Below, in pieces: positions 50,565 through 58,863 of a stretch of DNA of 64,000 nucleotides. Made by a program: the position numbers and the translations under genes. Location: NCBI GenBank assembly GCA_964390465.1, contig CAYMIJ010000001.1, positions 348,306-412,305 of the forward strand, read 5' to 3'. Every line of letters begins with the position of its first letter. Positions within the stretch are counted from its first letter, which is position 1. The notes beneath the pieces are model-generated. The model worked only from the letters and a program-made list of their open reading frames with translations, was not told where the DNA came from and did no database searches. This DNA is from JADZAI01 sp964390465 (GTDB lineage: Bacteria > Pseudomonadota > Alphaproteobacteria > Micropepsales > Micropepsaceae).

Positions 50565-51803
50565 TCAGCTCGCAGCGAACTTCATCAGCTTGATGGCCTC
50601 AAAATTGGCCACGCCGCCGCCAACCCGCTTGGTCGTGTAGAACATCACATAGGGCTTGTTCGAATAAGGATCACGCAGCACGCGGATGCCCTGCCGGTCA
50701 GCGATCAGATAGCCACGCCGGAAATCACCAAAGCCAATCGAGAACGCATTGGCCGCGATGTCAGGCATGTCCTCGGCTTCCACGACAGGATAACCAAGCA
50801 GCGTTGCGGGCTGACCGGCACTCACCGCGGGCTGCCACAGATACGACCCTTGCGTGTCTTTCAGTTTGCGCACGGCCGCTTCGGTCGCGCGGTTCATCAC
50901 CCACGATGCATTCTGGCGATAGGTCTGGCGCGGCGCATAGGCCAGCGCGATCAGCGCATCAGCCGGGTTGCTCGCGGCGAATGCCCCGGCCCCGCCTGAA
51001 AGCACAAAGCCGATATTGCCCCAGCTCCAGCTGGCATCGGCCACTTTGGGGTAATTCAGAAAGCCACGCGGTTTGTTCGTGCCATCGCCATTCACGAAGG
51101 CGGCGCTTTCCTGTGCGGCGAATGCGTACTGCACTTCGCCCGCCACCCATTCCTCGACATCAACAAGCGCATCATCGAGCAGGCTTTGCGTTGCCGCCGG
51201 CATGGCATACAGCTCCATGGCGGGGAACTCGACCAGCGTCAGGTCCGGCACATCGGTCTCAGCACGCACGCCGGTTTCCGCTGTCCAGCCGCTGGCAAAC
51301 CCGTTGCGCCCAATGGGCAGACGCAAGGACTGCCCGGCAATCTGGCGCACCGAAGCCAGCGAACGGATGGGCGAAATGCTGGCCAGCAGGCTGTCGATGC
51401 GCTTTTCGGTTTCCACCGGCACCAGATAGCCGCCTTCGGTCAGCGTGCCTTCCGAAAGCCTGTCTTCCTTCACCTCAAGGCGCGAGACATCACCCTTGCG
51501 CATATAGCTCTGGAAGCCATCGCCGCGTTCGGTTCGCGGCTTCAGCGCTTCACCGCCATGCGGGCGACGCATGTCCAGCGCCATGCGATCAAGCGCCGCT
51601 TTCTGTTCGGTCAGCGCCGCGTTGATGCGCTCGACCTTATCGACGCTCACAGCATCGGCGTTCAGCTTCTGCTCGATCTCGGCCAGGCGTTCGTCATTCG
51701 CCTCGCGGAACGCAGCGAGCGTGCGCATCATCTCGTCCAGCACGCTCTCGCGGCCATAGGCCTTTGTCTCCGGGGCGGCCTGCCCCGAACCGTAATCATC
51801 CAT
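50565..51803 (-). CDS. GTA g5, HK97-type major capsid protein
   Basis: The 412-residue protein is an HK97-fold capsid: an N-terminal scaffold (delta) region with a coiled coil (about 20-80), then LTEGGYLVPVETEKRIDSLL, VRQIAGQSLRLPIGRNGFAS, AATQSLLDDALVDVEEWVAG, and C-terminal GFGDFRRGYLIADRQGIRVL. The N-terminal region is removed by the g4 protease during maturation. The ATG at 51803 has AAGGAGAA 6 bases upstream, the strongest ribosome binding site in the cluster, as expected for the most abundant product. Confidence 0.95.
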   Translation of the reverse strand: MDDYGSGQAAPETKAYGRESVLDEMMRTLAAFREANDERLAEIEQKLNADAVSVDKVERINAALTEQKAALDRMALDMRRPHGGEALKPRTERGDGFQSYMRKGDVSRLEVKEDRLSEGTLTEGGYLVPVETEKRIDSLLASISPIRSLASVRQIAGQSLRLPIGRNGFASGWTAETGVRAETDVPDLTLVEFPAMELYAMPAATQSLLDDALVDVEEWVAGEVQYAFAAQESAAFVNGDGTNKPRGFLNYPKVADASWSWGNIGFVLSGGAGAFAASNPADALIALAYAPRQTYRQNASWVMNRATEAAVRKLKDTQGSYLWQPAVSAGQPATLLGYPVVEAEDMPDIAANAFSIGFGDFRRGYLIADRQGIRVLRDPYSNKPYVMFYTTKRVGGGVANFEAIKLMKFAAS

Positions 51804-51819
51804 GCTTTTCTCCTTGAAA

Positions 51820-52314
51820 TCAGGCGACGCGCGTCACGCGTGCGCCGGTCAGCATGGGAAATGTCACCACCGACACTTCCCACAGATCCGCTTCCAGAAT
51901 GGTGCGGCGTCCGTTCAACCTATCCATCCGTGCACGGATGGTCTTGAACCCGATGGACAGGCCATCGAGCGCCCCTTCACGCATCAGCGCCAGCACATCG
52001 CGCCCGCGTGATATGTCTGTCAGCACCCGCCCGCGCACGAACAGGCCCACAGGGTCTTCGTAAAGCTCGCTCCACACGCCAATCGGTTCTGCGGCGCTGT
52101 GCTGGTACAGCATCTTCACGCCCCGGGCCCCGCGCGCTTTCAGACTGCGCACGAAAGCCCCCTGCGCCACCACATCGCCGCCCGCATCGGCGCGACCAAA
52201 CAGGCTGGCATACCCCTCGAAGCGGCCATCATCGCGTGTATCCACCAGCCCGCCCGGCGATGAGGCACGCGCGCTGCCACGCCGCGTGAAGCGGATGACT
52301 TCAGCCTTACCCAT
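51820..52314 (-). CDS. GTA g4, prohead protease
   Basis: The 164-residue enzyme (ATG at 52314, AAGG about 8 bases upstream; a GTG 9 bases earlier is possible) belongs to the HK97 prohead protease family U35: FEGYASLFGRADAGGDVVAQ, KMLYQHSAAEPIGVW with the catalytic His, and EGALDGLSIGFKTIRA with the catalytic Ser. It processes the capsid scaffold region. Its start overlaps the g3.5-type gene by 8 bases and the capsid gene follows after 16 bases. Confidence 0.94.
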   Translation of the reverse strand: MGKAEVIRFTRRGSARASSPGGLVDTRDDGRFEGYASLFGRADAGGDVVAQGAFVRSLKARGARGVKMLYQHSAAEPIGVWSELYEDPVGLFVRGRVLTDISRGRDVLALMREGALDGLSIGFKTIRARMDRLNGRRTILEADLWEVSVVTFPMLTGARVTRVA

Positions 52315-52555
52315 GCGGCTCACCTTTCATCGCGTCGATCTTGTGTTCGATACGTTCCAGCTGAGCACGCACCGCATTCACCTGTTCTTCCACACGCGCG
52401 ATGCGCTCGCCCTCGCCGTCATGGGCGCCAAGCTCGCGCTCCACATGCGACAGGCGTTGTTCAGCGGCGCCCGCCCACAGCAACGCCGCAGCGGTCTGCA
52501 GCACCAGTGTCACCACCACGGCCATCGGCACGCGGCGTTCTGTCTGAATGGTCAT
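52307..52555 (-). CDS. GTA g3.5-type small membrane/coiled-coil protein
   Basis: From the ATG at 52555 this is an 82-residue protein with one N-terminal membrane helix (MAVVVTLVLQTAAALLWAGA) and a C-terminal coiled coil (RIARVEEQVNAVRAQLERIE then HKID). A small gene at this position, between portal and protease, is called g3.5 in RcGTA; its role is not known. It starts 4 bases after the portal stop and its end overlaps the protease gene by 8 bases. The open frame upstream of 52555 is a shadow of the portal gene. Confidence 0.75.
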   Translation of the reverse strand: MTIQTERRVPMAVVVTLVLQTAAALLWAGAAEQRLSHVERELGAHDGEGERIARVEEQVNAVRAQLERIEHKIDAMKGEPHG

Positions 52556-52559
52556 GTGA

Positions 52560-53729
52560 TTATTCTTCGTTTGTTGCGCCGTAGCCCACCGCCGCACGCT
52601 TCTCGTCGCGGTTGATGAAACGCGCCGCCTCAAGCTGCGCCCATAACTGCGCGCGTTCAGCCCGCAAGGCAGGGATGGCATCTTCATCGGGTACCAGCGC
52701 GACATCACCCATCAGGGGCGAAAGCCAGTGCGACAGCGCCTCGCCCAACCGCGACGCCAGCGGCAGCACGCTCTGGCGCCAGAAGGCCAGGTTGGCAGAC
52801 TCGTAATTGGCATAGGTCGCATCGCCCGGAATACCGAGCAGCATGGGCGGCACGCCAAACACCATCGCGATATCGCGCGCACTCGCATTGCGGCCGCTTT
52901 CGAAATCCATTTCCTGCGGCGTCAGGCTCATCGGCTTCCAGTCGAGCCCGCCTTCCAGCAGCAAGGGCCGCCCGGCATGGCGTGTGCCGCTGCGGCCTTC
53001 TTCCAGTTCCGCCTTCAGGCGCGTGAACTGTTCATCGCTCAGGCTTTCGTGTCCCTGCGGCCCTTTGTAAATCAGCGCGCCTGAAGGCCGCGCGGCATTA
53101 TCGAGCAGCGCCTTGTTCCACGCCGACATCGCATTATGCGTGTCGATCGCCTGCGCCACCGCTTCAACGGGCGACAGACCATAATGGTCATCGACCGGAT
53201 GCACACGGCGCACATGACACACCGGCATGAAGCCATCGGCTTCGCGCGTCAGGCGCAGCTCGCGCCCACCCGCCGTATAGACATAAGCCTGCGGCCAGCC
53301 ATCGCGGCCCGGCACCACGCGCATGCGGTCAGATCGCAGCGCATACAGCTCGCGCACCGCGCTATCCAACCGCACCGCCTCGATATACGCATTGCCCGAA
53401 AGCAGCAGCGCGACATAAAGCTGCTCCATCAAAGCGCGCCCGGTCTGCACATCATTGGGGCGCGTCACCAATGCACGCAGCGGATGATCCTCCACCTCGT
53501 GCGCGCCCTGCATGGCCGTGAACTGCACGCTTGCGGCGGCTTCTGCCGTCATGGCAATGGCACGATGCGCGACCGGGTTTTTCATGAAGGCCTCGCGCGC
53601 CAGGCTCGCATAATCGCGCGGCGTCCAGCGTGGCTGACCGCCACCCGTCAGCGCGATCAGCGGCCCGGTGCGGCTGGCCTTGGCTTCCGGCGCGCGCGTC
53701 CGCGCCCTTCGCGAGAAGAGAGAGATCAT
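52560..53729 (-). CDS. GTA g3, portal protein
   Basis: The 389-residue portal protein (ATG at 53729, MISLFSRRAR) has the HK97-type portal features: FMKNPVAHRAIAMTAEAAAS, LLLSGNAYIEAVRLDS, HYGLSPVEAVAQAIDTHNAM, DNAARPSGALIYKG and ARDIAMVFGVPPMLLGIPGD. It forms the dodecameric gate through which DNA enters and leaves the head. Upstream residues of the open frame derive from a REP-like hairpin and are not portal sequence. A promoter copy and a terminator-like hairpin lie in the 189-bp gap before it, so the structural genes can be transcribed separately from the terminase genes. Confidence 0.94.
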   Translation of the reverse strand: MISLFSRRARTRAPEAKASRTGPLIALTGGGQPRWTPRDYASLAREAFMKNPVAHRAIAMTAEAAASVQFTAMQGAHEVEDHPLRALVTRPNDVQTGRALMEQLYVALLLSGNAYIEAVRLDSAVRELYALRSDRMRVVPGRDGWPQAYVYTAGGRELRLTREADGFMPVCHVRRVHPVDDHYGLSPVEAVAQAIDTHNAMSAWNKALLDNAARPSGALIYKGPQGHESLSDEQFTRLKAELEEGRSGTRHAGRPLLLEGGLDWKPMSLTPQEMDFESGRNASARDIAMVFGVPPMLLGIPGDATYANYESANLAFWRQSVLPLASRLGEALSHWLSPLMGDVALVPDEDAIPALRAERAQLWAQLEAARFINRDEKRAAVGYGATNEE

Positions 53730-53756
53730 CTGGATTCCAGTGCTTGCTTGGATGTC

Positions 53757-53812
53757 AAAAAACTTTTCTCCCCGTTTGCGGGGGAGAGGCACCACGAAGT
53801 GGTGAAGGGGCT
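53757..53812 (-). terminator. Terminator-like REP hairpins in the portal leader
   Basis: On the minus strand CACCAC-TTC-GTGGTG (53790-53804) is followed by CTCCCC...GGGGAG (53786-53768) and then AAAAG and six T (53762-53757). The second hairpin plus T-run can end transcripts from the promoter at 53873-53901 before they reach the portal gene. The same palindrome family recurs at 63740-63783, so this is also a dispersed REP-like element. Confidence 0.55.
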
Positions 53813-53856
53813 CATTGCGTAACGATGTGACGGCGGCAGAAGCCCGCCTCACCCAG

Positions 53857-53901
53857 TACCGGATATAATTCCTATATACGGCTCGACCGTTCGCATGTCA
53901 A
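53857..53901 (-). promoter_or_regulatory. GTA promoter copy A (before portal)
   Basis: On the minus strand TTGACA (53901-53896), a 17-base spacer and TATATA (53878-53873) make a near-consensus housekeeping promoter, directed at the portal gene and lying just past the terL stop. The 22 bases TATATAGGAATTATATCCGG plus TA (53878-53857) are identical to those of copy B, and AATAATCCTTT lies upstream in both. An ATATA-N5-TATAT inverted repeat covers the -10 and start region, suggesting an operator. Confidence 0.75.
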
Positions 53902-53918
53902 GCCATAAAGGATTATTT

Positions 53919-55214
53919 TCACAACTCTCGCACTTTTGGCTCACGGCCCTGCCCCATCAGATCACGCACCGCCCATACCAGCGCATCGACGCGGTCGGGG
54001 CTGGCTGAATAATCACGGCTGCCAAACAGGCACATTTCGTCTTCCAGTGCGGCGAAAGTGCCGACGTGATGCGCCTGGCCCTTTTCATACGCGACCGAAA
54101 CCATCTCGGCGCGCGTCTGCTTGTCGGAACGTGCATGCACCCGCACCACGCGCCGTTCACCGCATACCTGACGCAGCAATCCGCTGATCAGTTCACCACC
54201 CTGATTGGTCTCGGCGATGATCGCACCGGCCTCGTGCGTTTCGGCAGCGCGGCGCACGGCTTCGGCCCACCCTGCCGGGGTCAGGCCCTGAACGCTGGCA
54301 TCATGCAGAACATAGATCTCGCCCTTCGCGCAGTGCCCCGCCACGATGATGCCGCAACGGTCGGCCCGCGCGCCCGATGTGACCGGCGGATCAACCGCCA
54401 CCACCACGCGCTTCAACGCCGGGGCCGCAGTCACGCGGCCTGCGTCGATCCAGCCGCGCTGCCACATCGCATCGTCCGGATCGCTCAGCATGTCGGCCAT
54501 CAATTCCTGACGGCCAAGGCGCGTGCCGCCATACATGGCCTGCATCTGCTCAAGATAAGACGGCGCAAGGTATTGCGCATTGTCGAACGTGGTCGCGCGG
54601 GTTGTCACGGTTGATGGCAGCGCCAGCAGACGCTTCAGCGCCGACACGGGCCTTGGCGTGGTCGTCACCAGCATACGCGGATGCGTGCCAAGGCGCAGTG
54701 TCATCTGTGCCATATCAAGTGCCATGTCGGCGCGCCGCCATTTGGCGAACTCGTCGGCCCAGATGAGGTCGAATTGCGGGCCGCGCAGCTGTTCGGGATC
54801 ATCTGCGGAAATCACATCGCCCGTCGTCCCGCTATCCCAGAATAATTTGCGGCGCGACTTCACAAAATCGGGCCGCATATTGGGCAGCAGAGGCGACATC
54901 AGGCCAGACTGGCCCTCGATCATCACATTCGCCGCATCGTGCATGGTTTCACCAATCAACCCGATGCGCTGCACCAGCCCCCGGCTGGCGAGCTGGTTCA
55001 CCCATTCTGCACCCGCGCGGGTCTTGCCGGCACCGCGCCCTGCCAGCAGCACCCATTGCCGCCATTGGCCTTTGGGTTCGTCCTGATGGGGATGGGCATG
55101 CAGCCACCATATGCTTTGTAGGGCCTCATATTTTTCCGGCGTCAGGGAGTTGCGATACGCTTGGCGCTGCGCCCTCGTCATCTTCGCCAGCACCGCCATC
55201 TTCAAAAATCGCAT
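53919..55214 (-). CDS. GTA g2, terminase large subunit
   Basis: The 431-residue packaging motor has an ATPase domain with Walker A AGRGAGKT at 58-65 and Walker B DLIWADEF with Asp154-Glu155, then the coupling segment LVTTTPRP, and an RNase H-like nuclease domain with acidic residues in VAVDPP (Asp275), AETNQGG and SPDRVDALVWA. In GTAs it packages host DNA by the headful mechanism. The first ATG (55214) has AGGA just upstream and overlaps the small terminase gene by 89 bases; later ATGs at 55199 and 55181 would still overlap by 56 or more. A promoter copy starts directly after its stop. Confidence 0.95.
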   Translation of the reverse strand: MRFLKMAVLAKMTRAQRQAYRNSLTPEKYEALQSIWWLHAHPHQDEPKGQWRQWVLLAGRGAGKTRAGAEWVNQLASRGLVQRIGLIGETMHDAANVMIEGQSGLMSPLLPNMRPDFVKSRRKLFWDSGTTGDVISADDPEQLRGPQFDLIWADEFAKWRRADMALDMAQMTLRLGTHPRMLVTTTPRPVSALKRLLALPSTVTTRATTFDNAQYLAPSYLEQMQAMYGGTRLGRQELMADMLSDPDDAMWQRGWIDAGRVTAAPALKRVVVAVDPPVTSGARADRCGIIVAGHCAKGEIYVLHDASVQGLTPAGWAEAVRRAAETHEAGAIIAETNQGGELISGLLRQVCGERRVVRVHARSDKQTRAEMVSVAYEKGQAHHVGTFAALEDEMCLFGSRDYSASPDRVDALVWAVRDLMGQGREPKVREL

Positions 55215-55698
55215 AGATCCTGTTCACAATCGCCATATTGGTGCCGGTGGCATGCCGCGCTTTGATGCCTGGCACTTTGGTCATGGACGCAATGGAACGG
55301 CCCAATTGCGTCAGCTTGCGCAGCATTTTCAGATGCTCGGCCTGGACCGCCTGTTCCTGCTTCAGCGTTTTGGCTTGCGACTGTGCGCGGGCATCCAGCC
55401 GTTCCTGACGGCGCACGGCTTTGTCGATGGATTTCTGCAAGGCCTGACTGATCTCTGCGATGCAGCCACTGACGTCGCCGGGGTCGCTGACCGACTGGCA
55501 CATACGGTGCCAGCGCCCGGCCGCCCGTCGGCTGAAAAAGGCGGGCTTGGTCACCCCATGCCGCTGCACAAGGCTGACCACAGGTTCATCGGTTGTCATG
55601 TAGTCGCGCTTGATCGCCTCCCAGTCCGGGGCGGGATTCAGCGCAGGGTCGGGCGCACGGCGCGATGTGCGCCGTGGCGGGGATGCTGTGTCATTCAT
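55126..55698 (-). CDS. GTA g1-type small terminase
   Basis: The 190-residue product has a helix-turn-helix-like N-terminal region (about 28-60: WEAIKRDYMTTDEPVVSLVQ, then RHGVTKPAFFSRR), a long coiled-coil middle (about 85-130, QALQKSIDKAVRRQERLDAR followed by KTLKQEQAVQAEHLKML) and an acidic C-terminal tail (FEDGGAGEDDEGA). DNA-binding head, oligomerising helix and tail for the large subunit are the usual parts of a small terminase, and the gene directly precedes and overlaps terL. RcGTA g1 has been assigned the same role. It is the first gene of the cluster, about 100 bases after promoter copy B. Confidence 0.72.
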   Translation of the reverse strand: MNDTASPPRRTSRRAPDPALNPAPDWEAIKRDYMTTDEPVVSLVQRHGVTKPAFFSRRAAGRWHRMCQSVSDPGDVSGCIAEISQALQKSIDKAVRRQERLDARAQSQAKTLKQEQAVQAEHLKMLRKLTQLGRSIASMTKVPGIKARHATGTNMAIVNRIYAIFEDGGAGEDDEGAAPSVSQLPDAGKI

Positions 55699-55747
55699 GA
55701 AAAGCCCACTGGAAAAATGGCGCGTCCGCTCACATCTGACACGCCGT

Positions 55748-55778
55748 TAAACGAAAACGGCCGGGCACTGCCCAGCCG
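55748..55778 (-). terminator. Intrinsic terminator in the GTA leader
   Basis: On the minus strand bases 55778-55770 pair with 55766-55758 (9 bp, one G-U pair, loop AGT), and the stem is followed directly by TTTTCGTTT. It begins about 22 bases after the expected start from promoter copy B and lies 50 bases before the small terminase ATG. Without readthrough or antitermination, GTA transcripts would stop here. Confidence 0.75.
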
Positions 55779-55790
55779 CTGAAGACCTGA

Positions 55791-55835
55791 TACCGGATAT
55801 AATTCCTATATACGCATCCCCCGCGCGCCTGTCAA
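55791..55835 (-). promoter_or_regulatory. GTA promoter copy B (before small terminase)
   Basis: TTGACA (55835-55830), a 17-base spacer and TATATA (55812-55807) on the minus strand, with the same 22-base block from the -10 onward as copy A and the same AATAATCCTTT upstream (near 55852-55842). The spacers of the two copies differ at most positions, so the shared parts look functionally kept. An imperfect palindrome GGATAATAATCC lies at 55855-55844. Confidence 0.78.
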
Positions 55836-55876
55836 GGCGAAAAGGATTATTATCCTTTCAGGGGTGGTGCGGCGGT

Positions 55877-55946
55877 GGGTGCGTCCAGGACGGGGAACCT
55901 GAACGCACCCTGCCGGTACTGCGGGCAGAAGGGGCGGTCTGCCCGC
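55877..55946. repeat. Two tandem long hairpins after the DUF5330 gene
   Basis: GCGGGCAGA (55921-55929) pairs perfectly with TCTGCCCGC (55938-55946). GGGTGCGT and CAGG (55877-55889) pair with CCTG and ACGCACCC (55898-55910) with one mismatch. Neither has a T-run. They lie just past the DUF5330 stop, between it and GTA promoter B, and could act as a factor-dependent terminator or an insulator. Confidence 0.55.
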
Positions 55947-55955
55947 TTGGGGAAC

Positions 55956-56240
55956 TCAGCGAACGGATTGCTTTTCTTCGGCGATGGCAGAGGCGAGTGC
56001 ATCAAGGCCCTGCACGGCCAGATCCTGCGCGCCATCCACCGCATTCATACCTGCGACACACAGGTCAGGATTGGACAGGCACACATCGGCCACCTTTTGA
56101 TAGGTTTCATCAGCCGCGACCGACGAAGCCGTCGAAGCCGCTGATGACGCCGTGCGGGTTACGGCATCTGCCGCCGGATTGCCGGGCAGGAAAAACGCCA
56201 CGACCGAAATCCAGAAGGCAGCACGAAACAGGTTCAGCAT
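55956..56240 (-). CDS. DUF5330-type small exported protein
   Basis: The 94-residue product has an N-terminal membrane or signal segment (FRAAFWISVVAFFLPG, residues 5-20) and a helical mature part with the two-cysteine motif DVCLSNPDLC, the usual mark of the DUF5330 family of alphaproteobacteria. Function is unknown; the Cys pair suggests a disulfide in the periplasm. It is on the same strand as and directly upstream of the GTA promoter, with two hairpins between, so it is probably a separate transcription unit. Its own promoter should be in the AT-rich gap to the right. Confidence 0.72.
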   Translation of the reverse strand: MLNLFRAAFWISVVAFFLPGNPAADAVTRTASSAASTASSVAADETYQKVADVCLSNPDLCVAGMNAVDGAQDLAVQGLDALASAIAEEKQSVR

Positions 56241-56547
56241 TGAGGCGGGGTCTCCGTTCTATGCTGACCAATATGCCCGACATCTCCTGAATTGCTGTGA
56301 ACCAGTCCAGTAAAATTAGAATATTGAAAATTTTCGCTAATCGTCCATTTAATATACAAAACGATCTATGCTATTATTTGATTGATTTGTATTCTATTTA
56401 TCTGACAATTTTTAGATAACATTCGGAAAATTTGCATAAAATACGTTCTATTAACCTGTGTAAATGCATGTAAACCATAACCTCATTCAATCATCCTTAA
56501 CACCGCCGGGGCAAAAGTTAGTCCTAACGGTGGGCTAACGATCAAGA
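56241..56547. other. AT-rich intergenic gap between DUF5330 gene and DivJ-like kinase gene
   Basis: No open frame. Bases 56300-56460 are strikingly AT-rich against the GC-rich surroundings, with runs such as GAAAATTTTC and CAATTTTTAG. A short inverted repeat GTTAG-TC-CTAAC lies at 56517-56528, 20 bases before the kinase start, followed by another CTAAC. The gap must hold the two divergent promoters; single CtrA-like half-sites (TTAAC) occur but no full TTAA-N7-TTAA site. Confidence 0.6.
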
Positions 56548-58251
<1,704 letters not shown>

Positions 58252-58330
58252 GCATCCGGGTGAAGCGCACTTCATCATTCGCTAACACGGGCGTGTTAAT
58301 GTGGGCGCTTTCGAATGGGGCAAGCGGGCA

Positions 58331-58747
58331 ATGATCCGCCAGATCTGCTATCTCAGTTCCGTCAATGAAGCGCTCGATGCCGAAGCATTGACGCAGCTTG
58401 TTGAACGCGCGCGCATCACCAATGCGGCGCTTCAGGTCACCGGCCTGCTCGCTTATGGCGAAGGTCACTTCTTTCAGGTTCTGGAAGGTCCGCGCGATAA
58501 TATCGCCTCGGCCTTTGCGCGCCTGACCCGCGATGGCCGCCATCACGATATCCACGTTCTGCAGGACGAGATGATTTCATCGCGTGATTTCGCAGGCTTC
58601 CCGCTCGCCTTCCGTCCGCTCGACTCGCGAGTCCTGCTCACACTGGACAGCTTCTCATGGGAGTCGGCCATTCCCATGATCATTGGCGGCCTTGGCCACG
58701 AACTTCCGGTCCAGGCAACGCGCGAATCAGCCAACGCGGCCGCCTGA
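58331..58747 (+). CDS. Short BLUF-domain blue-light sensor
   Basis: From the ATG at 58331 the 138-residue protein is a stand-alone BLUF domain (about 1-95) with a C-terminal helical cap. The flavin hydrogen-bond residues are in place: Tyr7 (QICYLS), Asn31 (RITNAALQVTG) and Gln49 (FFQVLEG), with exactly the spacing of Tyr21, Asn45 and Gln63 of AppA. At the position of AppA Trp104-x-Met106 it has Phe90-Pro-Leu92, so both semi-conserved residues are replaced. No output domain is fused, so it should signal through a partner protein. It follows a PAS histidine kinase gene by 79 bases on the same strand, a plausible partner. Confidence 0.88.
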   Translation: MIRQICYLSSVNEALDAEALTQLVERARITNAALQVTGLLAYGEGHFFQVLEGPRDNIASAFARLTRDGRHHDIHVLQDEMISSRDFAGFPLAFRPLDSRVLLTLDSFSWESAIPMIIGGLGHELPVQATRESANAAA

Positions 58748-58863
58748 CTCAGCGGCTCCGCGCGTAGCACGAACAGCCTTGCTGGAAGGCCTTGTGCCAA
58801 CGCAACGAAAGGTTTAGCACCCCACGGCCTGCGGGCAGGGCACCGGAACGCCGGAAGTGGGGC

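Noticed and set aside
40519..55698. Ordinary prophage
   Set aside because: There is no integrase, repressor, replication or att-like repeat. Gene order and protein types (g1-g15, short tape measure, DUF2163, DUF2460, megatron) fit a gene transfer agent, and base composition matches the chromosome.
53857..55855. LexA/SOS box in the GTA promoters
   Set aside because: No GTTC-N7-GTTC pattern is present in either copy.
55850..56144. Small frames on both strands with CxxC-like or PFCPQ-like words beside DUF5330
   Set aside because: They arise from the two long hairpins and overlap the DUF5330 gene. No ribosome binding site is present and neither frame looks like a known zinc protein.
56241..56547. 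CtrA-binding site before the DivJ-like kinase gene
   Set aside because: Single TTAAC half-sites occur, but no TTAA-N7-TTAA pair at the right spacing.
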